Below are positions 1-8,027 of a stretch of DNA of 64,000 bases, in pieces; position 1 is the first letter of the stretch, and each line of letters starts with the position of its first letter. A model generated the notes under the pieces. It did not search any database, had not been told where the DNA came from, and saw only the letters and a list, made by a program, of their open reading frames with translations. The stretch spans positions 1 through 64,000 of the forward strand of contig JAFAER010000223.1 of the NCBI GenBank assembly GCA_023423895.1. Reading direction: 5' to 3'. Position numbers and translations under genes: made by a program. The stretch is from Pseudomonadota bacterium (GTDB taxonomy: Bacteria; Myxococcota_A; Polyangia; Polyangiales; Polyangiaceae).

Positions 1-290
1 TGGAACGGTCCGTCGGCCCGGTAGCCCGGAAGCCCCTGGAGGATCGCGAGCGCCGCCTCTTGGGTGATGTCCTGAGCCTCGTGGTCGCCGTTCGTCAAGT
101 AGCGAACGAGATTTCGGATCCGGGGCAACAGTCGGTGAAAGAGCGCTTCGGCGAGCGCCCGATCGCCGAGCGCCGCGCCACGAATCTGTGCTTCGTACTC
201 GGCGTCGATCGGAGCGCTCGCGACGCGCGCGACGTCCCTCGTCGACGCACCATACGCAGTGATGCTGAACGCTTGATTAGTTGCTGTCAT
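1..290 (-). CDS. RNA polymerase sigma-70 family factor, N-terminal part (runs off window)
   Basis: Reading leftwards from an ATG at 290, the frame stays open for 96 residues to the window edge. After about 30 variable residues it gives a sigma region 2-like stretch: the family motif NLVRYLTNGDHEAQDITQEA matches the conserved region 2.1-2.2 helix of ECF-type factors (hydrophobic face, then D-x-x-Q-E). Region 4 lies outside the window. It follows the gene at 363-1556 on the same strand after 72 bp. That order (outer-membrane-type protein, then sigma factor) is repeated at 40311-41952, which supports the call. The target promoters are unknown. Confidence 0.8.
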   Translation of the reverse strand, partial: MTATNQAFSITAYGASTRDVARVASAPIDAEYEAQIRGAALGDRALAEALFHRLLPRIRNLVRYLTNGDHEAQDITQEAALAILQGLPGYRADGPF

Positions 291-362
291 GCGAGAAGCG
301 GGGCTCGCGGTACTGAGTGCAGGGTGCTGCTCGCTTCGGGTTCAAAGAAACGCGATCGCGCG

Positions 363-1556
363 TCAAAAGTTCCAGCCCAGCCCCGCGGCGAACCTCAGCT
401 GAAGCGCCGAGAGGGCCGGCCCGCGCACCACTCCCCACGACGTCATCGCGTCGAAGCGAGGGGGCGAGGCGACGAATCCAGCGCCTCCGGCCGCGAAGAG
501 ACGAACGCCGGGGGCCGCCGAGGCCGGGGTGACGGACAGGACGACGTCGCCCGTGATCTCCGGTGACAGGAAGCTTCGGGACGGCGTCGCGAAGGCGCCG
601 GCGGAGGGCCGTCCAATCGTAGAGCGATCGAACTGCACCAGCCCTGCTCCGGTGTGCCCCTCGATCGCGAAGGCGCCAGCGATCGGCCACACGAAGAAGG
701 CATCGGCCGTGACCGCCCTCCGGACGAGATGAAGGTGACGGACGTCATCGTCGATCGTCCCAGGGAGGGACATCGCTCCTGACAGGCCGATCCCGAGGTT
801 CTTCTTGAGGACGTCCACGCGCACCATCGCGCCGTGAATACCCGACTGCGTTTGGCCGTCGGCGACCCCAAGCCATCCTAGCGCTACGCGCGCGGCGATC
901 TTCGAAGGATGTTTCTCCGGCGACCCGTGAACCACCGGCATGATGCGCTGCGGTGGCGCGCGCTGTGGTGGCATCGGCGCGGGCTCGTCTTGCGGTTGCG
1001 TCTCTCCCGCTACGGTTTCGCCGGTCGGTTTGGTGCTCAGCGCCTGAAGCTTGCCCGTCTCGAGGAGCGCCTCGAGCGTCGCGCGTACGACGACGGCCGC
1101 GGTCTCGAGCCTCTCGGAGGTCGCCGCGTCGTCGCGTCGGGGGAGCGCGTCGAGGCGGCGAACGAGCACGTCCCCCGATGCCGATGCCGCGACGCAGACG
1201 AAGATCGCGCCGTCGCTTTGAGGCTCGAACCACACGACCGCGATCGCGCCGTGGTCACGACCCAGTTGAAGCGCGGCTCGTCTTCGCTCCTCGTCGGACG
1301 GCTCGAGCCCGGGGAGGGTAACCGCCCCGATGTCGATCGGAAGATCGCTTACCTGTCCGCGAATCCGCTCGACCAGCGCACCGAGCCCTGAATCGCTGAC
1401 GCGGACGATGACCCTCCCGTGCTCCTCTGCCGCCGCGTCATGGCACAGGAAGAAGAGCACCACGAGCACGCATGCCGCGACGAGCCTCGACAATGAAGTC
1501 CACTCAAGAGCGGTCGCGAACCTTCGCCGTGCCGACCACCGTCGCGCGCAGGACAT
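363..1556 (-). CDS. secreted protein with predicted C-terminal outer-membrane barrel, upstream of a sigma factor
   Basis: 397 residues. A hydrophobic segment (VAACVLVVLFFLCHDAAA) is followed by an N-terminal domain of about 120 residues, a Pro/Gln-rich linker (near residues 185-215) and a C-terminal half of alternating hydrophobic strands ending in Trp-Asn-Phe. The aromatic end is typical of outer-membrane barrels. The ATG at 1556 puts about 25 Arg-rich residues before the signal segment. A TTG at 1493 would give a cleaner signal peptide, so the start is uncertain. The gene precedes a sigma factor on the same strand, as does the architecturally similar gene at 40311. I do not recognise a named family; barrel topology is inference. 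Confidence 0.7.
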   Translation of the reverse strand: MSCARRWSARRRFATALEWTSLSRLVAACVLVVLFFLCHDAAAEEHGRVIVRVSDSGLGALVERIRGQVSDLPIDIGAVTLPGLEPSDEERRRAALQLGRDHGAIAVVWFEPQSDGAIFVCVAASASGDVLVRRLDALPRRDDAATSERLETAAVVVRATLEALLETGKLQALSTKPTGETVAGETQPQDEPAPMPPQRAPPQRIMPVVHGSPEKHPSKIAARVALGWLGVADGQTQSGIHGAMVRVDVLKKNLGIGLSGAMSLPGTIDDDVRHLHLVRRAVTADAFFVWPIAGAFAIEGHTGAGLVQFDRSTIGRPSAGAFATPSRSFLSPEITGDVVLSVTPASAAPGVRLFAAGGAGFVASPPRFDAMTSWGVVRGPALSALQLRFAAGLGWNF

Positions 1557-1680
1557 TGGGCGTCATCGTCCTATGTTGCCGGCATCCCTCCGCGGCGTCA
1601 AAGCTCGGGGGGCCCTCCTCCATCACTTCGCGCGAGCAAGCTCATCCATCGTGCGGAGCAGCATGCGCCCTCCCCGCGAT

Positions 1681-1992
1681 GAAGGTCGTCGCGCGTGTTC
1701 GCGAGGTCGCCCGTGGGCTCGGCTTCAAGCTCGAGTCGCCCCGATGAAATTCAGCTCGGGCTTCACGGTCCATCGCGTCGTGAAGCTGATCGGCACGCAG
1801 CCGTTCATGGTCGACCTCATCGAAGCGTCGGACGCGCTCGCCCCGATCTTCGAAGGTCGTGAGACGATCCTCTCGGGCGAACGGACCATGCAGGTCGTCT
1901 CGCGTGACGGCCTCGTAGCGATGAAGCTCGCCGCAGGCCGGCCGCAAGACGTCATCGACGTCCAGCGCTTGAAGGAGCTCGGCGGTGATTGA
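1681..1992 (+). pseudogene. nucleotidyltransferase (AbiEii/DUF6036-like) C-terminal remnant
   Basis: The intact-looking part starts at an ATG at 1744 and gives 82 residues ending with VAMKLAAGRPQDVIDVQRLK, which closely resembles the C-terminal helix of small nucleotidyltransferase proteins of the AbiEii/DUF6036 type. The 20 residues before it in family members (an R-V-R-E-x-A-R-x-L-G-F helix) are found in another frame at 1681-1743, so there is a frameshift near 1742. The N-terminal catalytic part (G-G/G-S motif and Asp pair) is absent. I therefore read this as a decayed gene. It could still be expressed as an 82-residue protein from 1744. A small gene follows after a 1-bp gap. Confidence 0.6.
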
Positions 1993-1993
1993 C

Positions 1994-2146
1994 ATGAGTG
2001 CGGATGCGGTCGCGCGGCGGCTCCGCGCATGGTCCGAGCTCTCGGCGAGCAGCACGCGCGCGCCGCGCGTCGACATGTTCGCGTTGATGCAGACGCTCGG
2101 CGCGGACGGTCGCGCGAAGACGCTGTTCCGGCGCATCGTGGTCTGA
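1994..2146 (+). CDS. small 50-residue protein paired with nucleotidyltransferase remnant
   Basis: An ATG lies 1 bp after the stop of the nucleotidyltransferase remnant. The 50 residues begin MSADAVARRLRAWSELS and end FRRIVV. Short proteins opening with a similar A-V-x-R-R-L-R helix often sit directly behind such nucleotidyltransferases in myxobacteria, so this is probably the second member of a two-gene unit whose first member is damaged. Function is unknown. A toxin/antitoxin-like relation is only inference from the neighbour. The gene is too short to judge by length. Confidence 0.5.
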   Translation: MSADAVARRLRAWSELSASSTRAPRVDMFALMQTLGADGRAKTLFRRIVV

Positions 2147-2258
2147 GCACCGCGCGGACACGTGGCGGGCGCAGCTCACCGACATCCCCTGACCGATCTG
2201 CTTCCGGCACGTCATGCGGGCTTGTTGCGGACAAGGCAAGGATGTTAGCGCCAGCTTC

Positions 2259-2858
2259 ATGTTGCGCTCGGCATTCGCGTTGATCGGCGTGGGGCTCCTC
2301 GTTGCTTGCTCGAGCGGATCTCCCACTCGTTCGACTCCCGACGATGCGGGCAGAGGCGGCGATGACGCTGGCGTGCACACCGACGGAGGGGCAGGGGATG
2401 CGACTGACGCTGGCCTCGTTCCGACGAAGCGGACGTCGCTCGAGGTCACGATCGAGGGTGTCGTTCGGACGCTCGATATCGGTCAGTTCGTGCGGGAGAC
2501 GGGAGACGGCGGGGAGGTGCTCTACATCGAGTCGCACGAGGGCGGCGAACGGACATGTCCAACGGACGATTCCCCGACACCGGATCGTACGCTGATCGTG
2601 AGCGGGGTCCCCGTTGGGGCGCCCGGAGACGTCTTCACGAAGGCCGACGGCGTCGGGATCGGTCTTCTCGACTTTGCCGGTGATCTACTGCCGGATGGCC
2701 CGGTGGCAGGCGCGACGGCCGCGACGGTCACGATCGTCGCGATCGATGGAACGTCGTCGGCCGAGATCGAGGTCGACGCGACATTCGACCGGGGGACCGC
2801 GAAAGGCCGCATCCACACGATCTACTGCGAGAGCCTTTCGAATCGGCCGAAGCCGTGA
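2259..2858 (+). CDS. putative lipoprotein, function unknown
   Basis: 199 residues from the ATG at 2259. This start puts a basic residue and a hydrophobic run directly before the lipobox L-V-A-C (Cys near residue 17), followed by a low-complexity linker rich in Asp, Ala and Gly. An upstream in-frame ATG at 2214 would add 15 non-signal residues. The globular part (residues 55-199) has one internal Cys pair (ERTCP, IYCES) and mostly beta-type composition. I recognise no family. The protein is expected to be exported and lipid-anchored. It stands alone, 83 bp before the WGR gene. Confidence 0.75.
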   Translation: MLRSAFALIGVGLLVACSSGSPTRSTPDDAGRGGDDAGVHTDGGAGDATDAGLVPTKRTSLEVTIEGVVRTLDIGQFVRETGDGGEVLYIESHEGGERTCPTDDSPTPDRTLIVSGVPVGAPGDVFTKADGVGIGLLDFAGDLLPDGPVAGATAATVTIVAIDGTSSAEIEVDATFDRGTAKGRIHTIYCESLSNRPKP

Positions 2859-2941
2859 CGACCGAGTGGACATAGAGCCGAGCGCGATGCGCTGGACCCT
2901 CGGGTTGCCCGACGCCGCGACAGCCCTCTAAGCTCGAGCTC

Positions 2942-3802
2942 ATGAAGCGTCGCCTCGTTTATCGGGATGGCGGGTCGGACAAGTTCTGGGAGGTCGAGTG
3001 CGTCGGCGCCTCGTACCGCGTCACGTTCGGCCGCACGGGTACGGCGGGGCAGACGCAGACGAAGACCTTCGCGTCCGAGCGCGAAGCGCTCGCGGCCGCC
3101 GAGAAGGTCACGGCGGAGAAGCTCCGAAAAGGCTACGTCGACGACACGTCCGGTTCCGCGAGCCCCGGCGCGCCGGCACCACAGGCCGCTTCGCCCGCGC
3201 CGGAGAAGCCGTCGCCGTCGATGGTGCACGCCAAGGACCTCACGATCGGACGCGACGAGCGCGAGACGTTCTCCGGAGACCCCTTCGTCAACGGCTGGAT
3301 CGACGTGCAAGGTTCGCTCACGTGCGACGGGGACCTGAGCTGTCTCGGCATCACGCTCCACCCGGGCGCCGAGCTGCGATGCCGTCGGTTGATCGCGAAC
3401 GTCCTCGACTTCGACAACGCGAGCGGCGCCACCAAGCTCTACGCCGACGGCATCGAGGCACGCGTCGTTCGGCTCCTGCAGGTCGTTGCATCGCTGGGCA
3501 TCGGGCAGCCGCTCGCAGGTCTCCCCGCCGAGGGGAAGGTCGAGGCCGACTACATTCAACACAACGCGGGCGACCTGAGCCCTTCATGGGACTACGAGAA
3601 GGGGACTTCGTCGAGCGCAGATCAATGGACACGCCCGATGCCGCGGCGAACCGTGAGCGGCGCCGCCGAGGTGGAGGTGGGGCCACACACGAGCGTTCGC
3701 AGGTCGACGTTGCGACGTTCGAGATCGTTGAACGTCCGCGGTGCTCCGCTCACCGGGTCGCGCACCGTCTCGCCGGTGAGGAATTGCGAGAGCGTCGACT
3801 GA
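2942..3802 (+). CDS. WGR-domain protein with beta-helix-like repeats, probably truncated
   Basis: Residues 1-60 form a WGR domain (MKRRLVYRDGGSDKFWEVE, then V-T-F-G-R-T-G-T-A-G-Q and a K-x-F...A repeat), a nucleic-acid-associated module also fused to PARP and MolR-type proteins. A Pro/Ala linker follows. Residues 95-220 are repeats of the type D-G-D-L-S-C-L-G-I, resembling the stacked strands of bactofilin-like or deposited-coat proteins. The last 60 residues are Arg/Ser-rich and antisense to the conserved C-terminus of the gene at 3622-5835. The natural end was therefore probably lost by rearrangement near 3610-3625. Confidence 0.7.
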   Translation: MKRRLVYRDGGSDKFWEVECVGASYRVTFGRTGTAGQTQTKTFASEREALAAAEKVTAEKLRKGYVDDTSGSASPGAPAPQAASPAPEKPSPSMVHAKDLTIGRDERETFSGDPFVNGWIDVQGSLTCDGDLSCLGITLHPGAELRCRRLIANVLDFDNASGATKLYADGIEARVVRLLQVVASLGIGQPLAGLPAEGKVEADYIQHNAGDLSPSWDYEKGTSSSADQWTRPMPRRTVSGAAEVEVGPHTSVRRSTLRRSRSLNVRGAPLTGSRTVSPVRNCESVD

Positions 3803-5835
3803 ACGCCAGTGTTGCGAGGCGAGATGTGCAAGAAGTCCGTGGCTGTCTCGCCCAGGCTATGGCAGCCGTTGCACGTGTTGAGCGAGAAGTGGTGGCGGGC
3901 ATCGTTGTTGGCGATGCCTCCCGCGGTCCAAGCCCGATGGTCGTTGTGCACGGCTGCGGCGGCGAACGGCACACCGCCGAGCTCGAGCGGCACCGTGTGG
4001 CGTTCGAGGAGGATCGCGCCTTCGTTCGCATTGACGAAGTCAGCCAACGCTTGTGACCCGTCGAAGCTCAGGTCCGGAGTGAGGTCGACGATCGCCGGAT
4101 GAAGGAAGCCGTCATCGCCCGAGAGCTTGAATTCACGCAGCTCCCAGGTGCTATGCAGCGCGGCTTCGTTCGTTCGGAGCTGCGCGAGCGCGCTTCCGTT
4201 CGGTCGACCAGGAGCGGCGTTCCTGCGGGTGAAACGCGACGTCACGGTCTCCAGAGCTGCGTTGTAGGCCTCGGAGGGGAACGGGATCGACCCGAGCGCA
4301 TGCCAGGCATCGGCCCAGCCGAGCACCTCCGTCTCGTTCGCAGCGGGAAGATGATACTCGAGGATCATCGTGAACTCGGTCGTGAGCCCATCGGGGTCGA
4401 GGACTCCGAAGACGAACCGACCTTCTCCGGCGTGGCCTCGATCCAGATTCCGCACGTCGATGCGATTGACGATTGCAAGCAGTCGAAGCGGCGCCTGCTT
4501 CAGGTCGAGCTGGCCATTCACCCTCGGCCACGCATCGAGGACGAGATTGGCGATCGTCGGACGCGCGCGGGCGACGAAGCCGTTCACGGTCTGGTCGGTG
4601 AGCCAGGTTCGAAAGAGCTGTTCGGCCATGACCGGAGCGGCGTCGGGCGTTGGCGCCATGTCCTCCATGAGCCGCGCGAACGTCCACGCGCCGTTGCCAG
4701 CGGTTCGGAGCGGATCGTCGACGACGCTCACGTGGCGGATCATGAGCTCACGTTCGGTGCGAACGGCGCAGCCCGCTCCGCCGGTCAGCTCGTAGGTCAA
4801 CTTGTCCGTGATCGTGTCCTCGGTCCCCAGGATCCTGAAGTCGAGCTCGTGCGTGCCTGGTCCGGCGGAATCGGTTCCCGTGGCGGCGGCGGCGAAGGTC
4901 ACCGTCTGCCCCGGTCGCACGTCGGTGACGAAGCGAGGGGTGACATTTGCCGTGAAGCCGGAGGGGATCGTGTCGAAGGAGAACGAATAGACGTTCCCAC
5001 CACAGGCGGTTCCGACGTTGTTGTTCGTGAGCGCGACGTCGTAACCAATCGTCGTGTTCGGCGGCACGGGCCCGGTCACTGACGGAGTGATGGCGATCGT
5101 TGCGGGCCGCCGCACGCATCCGAGCGCGGAGATGTCTTCGATCGTCGTCGGGTCCGACGAAATCCAAACCCGCTCGATGGCGCCCCGGAACGGTTGCTGA
5201 TTGGCATTACTTCCGATGCGAAGCGGCGCATTCACCTTCTTCACGAGGCCTGCGCCCGCGACCTGCCCGACTTGTCGACCATCGATGAAGAGGAAGGCGA
5301 ATTCACCGTCGTAGATCGCGGCGACATGGACCCACGCATCGGCGGCGATCGGAGCACGTGACGTGACCTTGTTCCCGGTCTCGCGTTCGATGACGAGCTC
5401 GAGATTGCCATTCCGGATCTGGAGCAGGAAGCTCGCGTTGCTCGCCGTTCCTTGATTGATGATGGGCCGTGTTCCCGACAAATCGGTGGGGCGAATCCAT
5501 GCCGCTACCGCGACGCGATTCGAAAACGCAAAGGCCGGCTGATTCGGCACCGTGACGACGTCCTTCTTTTGATCGAACGTGATTGCCTGTCCGTCCACGC
5601 CGGCCGTGCACGCGGCCGTCGACGACCGACTAGCTGTCGCACCTCGGCCGGATGAATCTGCAAGCTCGGTCGACGTGGCGCTGCAGTCGTCGAAGGACCA
5701 GAAGCCCAGGGGTTGTGCTGCCAGCAAGGCGCTCGTCGCCAGTGCGGATTGCGATGATTCGACGACGTCCGTCGCGTTCGAGCAGCCGAGCAGGATCACG
5801 ACGCCGAGCTGCGGCAACCAGTTCCGTCTTCGCAT
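3622..5835 (-). CDS. LamG-domain lipoprotein with single CxxCH motif
   Basis: 737 residues. Signal peptide with lipobox L-L-G-C (Cys near residue 18). Residues 40-240 form a LamG/concanavalin-like jelly roll (LGFWSFDDCS start, AWVHVAAIYDG core, W-I-S end). Residues 245-350 look like an Ig-type domain. The C-terminal 380 residues are a region I know only as a conserved myxobacterial tail, with a motif CNGCHSLGE near residue 660. CxxCH is the c-type haem attachment signature, but a single such motif without a cytochrome fold is only suggestive. The protein is exported and anchored, perhaps binding polysaccharide. Its 3' end overlaps the WGR gene by about 180 bp. Confidence 0.8.
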   Translation of the reverse strand: MRRRNWLPQLGVVILLGCSNATDVVESSQSALATSALLAAQPLGFWSFDDCSATSTELADSSGRGATASRSSTAACTAGVDGQAITFDQKKDVVTVPNQPAFAFSNRVAVAAWIRPTDLSGTRPIINQGTASNASFLLQIRNGNLELVIERETGNKVTSRAPIAADAWVHVAAIYDGEFAFLFIDGRQVGQVAGAGLVKKVNAPLRIGSNANQQPFRGAIERVWISSDPTTIEDISALGCVRRPATIAITPSVTGPVPPNTTIGYDVALTNNNVGTACGGNVYSFSFDTIPSGFTANVTPRFVTDVRPGQTVTFAAAATGTDSAGPGTHELDFRILGTEDTITDKLTYELTGGAGCAVRTERELMIRHVSVVDDPLRTAGNGAWTFARLMEDMAPTPDAAPVMAEQLFRTWLTDQTVNGFVARARPTIANLVLDAWPRVNGQLDLKQAPLRLLAIVNRIDVRNLDRGHAGEGRFVFGVLDPDGLTTEFTMILEYHLPAANETEVLGWADAWHALGSIPFPSEAYNAALETVTSRFTRRNAAPGRPNGSALAQLRTNEAALHSTWELREFKLSGDDGFLHPAIVDLTPDLSFDGSQALADFVNANEGAILLERHTVPLELGGVPFAAAAVHNDHRAWTAGGIANNDARHHFSLNTCNGCHSLGETATDFLHISPRNTGVQSTLSQFLTGETVRDPVSGAPRTFNDLERRNVDLRTLVCGPTSTSAAPLTVRRGIGRVH

Positions 5836-6268
5836 GGGTGGACCTCACAAGAGAGTCGGCAAAGTCGGGCCGACGACGTCGAGCGCTCGCCGCTCGCCGC
5901 CGTAGCCGTCGGCTCGAAGACGCATGAGGTGGTGGAAGCTGATAAGCAAAAGTGCAGAGCCGCTGCAGTTCGCGCGCACGGTGTAGGGAGACCGGCTTGC
6001 GTCCCGCCTCCGCGACGCTTCCGCGCTCGGGCGGCCGAGCGCTGTCGATCGCTTCGCCCACCAGACCCCAGCTGACCCGCTGCTTCGGCGCGTGCTACGG
6101 CACGGCCCGGCCGCCCTCCGTCGCGAGCGCGACGGCCGGACCTGTCCGAGAGGGCAGCTTCACGCGCGCGGCGCTCTCCCACGGCCTCACCAAGCAGTCA
6201 GTGAACAGCGGAGCCCGTCGGCTCTCACGGCCCCGGCGCTGCACGCAGCGGGGATGCAACGGACGCAA
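5836..6268. other. 433-bp gap without a recognisable gene
   Basis: The region lies upstream of the LamG lipoprotein gene and downstream of the gene at 6269-7558, both on the minus strand. I see no protein motif in any frame, no clear hairpin with a T-run and no repeat shared with the rest of the window. It probably carries the promoter of the LamG gene, but I cannot point to one. Confidence 0.4.
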
Positions 6269-7558
6269 CTACTCTACGGCGCGGAAGGATCCGTCGAGGC
6301 ATCCGCAGCGGAGCTTGTTGTCCTGGTTCGCGTAACACGCGACGCCCCGGGCCGCGGAGAGCGCCGACCATCCGAACGCGCCGTTCGCAGTGTCCGCCGT
6401 CGTCTCGGGCCACTCGTCGATCTTCCCCGTCTGGACGCGCACGCGGACGAGACGGGGCGCGCCGTTCTTGAACGCGGCGAAGATCACCGAGCCGTTCGTG
6501 TAAGCCATCTTGGCGCTCGAGCCGGCGGCGGCGTAGCCGGCGGGGAGCTGCGCGATCACGCGAGCGACCGGTTGAAGCGCCGCATCGACGGTGTACTCGG
6601 TGACGATTCCCGTCGCTGTCACGGCGTAGACGATCGGCAACGTGTCGTGGTTGGCCGTCGTCGTGACGGCGCCAGGCATCGTGATCGCGGACTCCGGGAG
6701 CTCGTCGCGAACGGGCCAGCCGGTCCATCCCTGGGCGCCGAGGTTGCCGTCGTCGTTCGTCCGGATGAAGCCAACGATGCGTCCTTGCGCATACGCCGCG
6801 CGTGCCCGTTCGAAGACGAGAGCGGGCCCGGGGAAGGTCACTCCGTCGTCGATCGTCTCTGCCCCCGCGGTACCCATCAGCCGGCGGTACTTTCCGGTCG
6901 GCGATGTCGGCGAATCCCAGGTGAGCACGCGTGGCGCGTCTCCGTCGTCGAACACCCCGTCGACGGACGCCGCGACGCCGGCAACGAGATCCGCGCTCTC
7001 AGGAAGCGCGGACGAGACCGGACCGACGCGAACGAGGCCGCCTGGCGCCGCGCCGATGCCGCCGTCGGCCTCCTGTTGCGCGCGGCTCAGGTAGCTCACG
7101 AAGAGCTGCTTCGTGCCGTCGAAACGAGCCGTCTGCAGACGGGGGAAGTGGGTATTGCTCAGGCTCGACGGTCGTGCGATGTCGGTGCTCCCCGCGGCCG
7201 TGCCGGTCGCGACGTCGAATGCGCGGAGTGGAATGGTGGCACCGCCACTGTCCTCTACTTCGTAGACCGACCCTTCGACGAGGAGCGAGCGCACGACGGA
7301 CGGTGCCGCGTACGTCCACTCCTTCGACGGCGCCGTGATCGGGCACGCCTCGTCGGGGACGTCACTCGGTCCCGCGTCGGTGGGGGGCGGTACGTTCCCG
7401 TCGAATCCCGCATCGGCGGGAGGGGGCAAAGAGGGAGCACTCGGCGTGGGTCGACACTTGTCGTCTCGCCGGCCGACCCTGCAGTCCACACAGCACTCGT
7501 TCAGCGAAAGAACGAACGCGACGCTCGAGAGCACCGCACCAAGGTTCATCGACCCCAT
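6269..7558 (-). CDS. secreted protein of unknown function
   Basis: 429 residues (or 426 from the ATG at 7549). The N-terminus has a hydrophobic run (LGAVLSSVAFVLSL) followed by two closely spaced Cys (NECCVDC), then a Pro/Asp linker that begins near residue 35 (SAPSLPPPADAG). The remainder is beta-rich with repeated strand patterns such as LVEGSVYEVED and VIFAAFKNGAPRLVRV, which suggests a propeller-like fold. The C-terminus has three Cys (VACYANQDNKLRCGCLDG). No named family is recognised. The hydrophobic N-terminus predicts export. It is convergent with nothing and lies upstream of the LamG lipoprotein gene on the same strand. Confidence 0.65.
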   Translation of the reverse strand: MGSMNLGAVLSSVAFVLSLNECCVDCRVGRRDDKCRPTPSAPSLPPPADAGFDGNVPPPTDAGPSDVPDEACPITAPSKEWTYAAPSVVRSLLVEGSVYEVEDSGGATIPLRAFDVATGTAAGSTDIARPSSLSNTHFPRLQTARFDGTKQLFVSYLSRAQQEADGGIGAAPGGLVRVGPVSSALPESADLVAGVAASVDGVFDDGDAPRVLTWDSPTSPTGKYRRLMGTAGAETIDDGVTFPGPALVFERARAAYAQGRIVGFIRTNDDGNLGAQGWTGWPVRDELPESAITMPGAVTTTANHDTLPIVYAVTATGIVTEYTVDAALQPVARVIAQLPAGYAAAGSSAKMAYTNGSVIFAAFKNGAPRLVRVRVQTGKIDEWPETTADTANGAFGWSALSAARGVACYANQDNKLRCGCLDGSFRAVE

Positions 7559-7705
7559 CTTCGGCCCCTTCTACACGACGCGTGCTCGCGTCGTCGCGGG
7601 CAATCGAAGCTCACGACGAGATACTCGCCGTCACCGAACGCGACGCCGCGTGGCTGCGTGAAGGCCGGTCACGCAGAGTGTGCGCGGTCGCGGCGGACTC
7701 ACTCG

Positions 7706-7742
7706 GAGCGGTGAGGCTCGCGGTGTGGCATGAATCGGCGCC
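7706..7742 (+). pseudogene. scrap of a Uma2-family gene
   Basis: The bases match the intact Uma2 gene at 13640-13684 almost exactly, including about 24 identical bases over its A-V-W-H-E-S-A-P codons, with roughly 11 bases of the intervening A-A-D-V codons missing. The flanking sequence has no Uma2 similarity that I can see. It looks like a residual fragment or a recombination footprint. Confidence 0.6.
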
Positions 7743-7743
7743 G

Positions 7744-7773
7744 GGCGCACGTGACTCATCGGCGTGACCTCGA
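7744..7773 (+). repeat. 30-bp dispersed repeat, copy 1
   Basis: Nearly identical to 17843-17872, with one indel and one substitution; the shared core is CATCGGCGTGACCTCGA. Both copies lie in gene-poor gaps. Confidence 0.55.
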
Positions 7774-7873
7774 GCAGCAGATCGACAGTCTCGCCTGATC
7801 GACCGCGAGGCCTCCCCGACGCCCCATCCGGGAGGTCCCGGGGGCGCTGACGTGGCATCCGCCCAGGCGCCTG

Positions 7874-7917
7874 CGCTCTCGCGGAAGTTGCCGAGGAAAG
7901 TAAACTCGGCAACTAGC
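7874..7917 (+). repeat. 44-bp hairpin repeat, copy 1
   Basis: Contains a perfect 10-bp inverted repeat, AGTTGCCGAG (7886-7895) and CTCGGCAACT (7905-7914), around a 9-base loop. Copy 2 at 15670-15713 differs by one base, which lies in the loop. There is no T-run, so it is not a simple terminator. It is probably a REP-like or miniature element. Confidence 0.75.
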
Positions 7918-8027
7918 GTTAGGGCTTGGCTGGTGCGGAGCCGGGAGGTCGCGCCGGCCGCTCGGTGAGACGCTGCCGGTGAGTGTCAAAGGAGTTGTCC
8001 GAAAGCCCGTTAGTGCACAGTGCACCC

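Larger units (their letters stand above)
7559..8027. other. 469-bp gap made of gene scraps and dispersed repeats
   Basis: No intact gene. It contains a Uma2 scrap (7706-7742), one copy of a 30-bp dispersed repeat (7744-7773) and one copy of the 44-bp hairpin repeat (7874-7917). The rest shows nothing I can identify. Confidence 0.6.
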
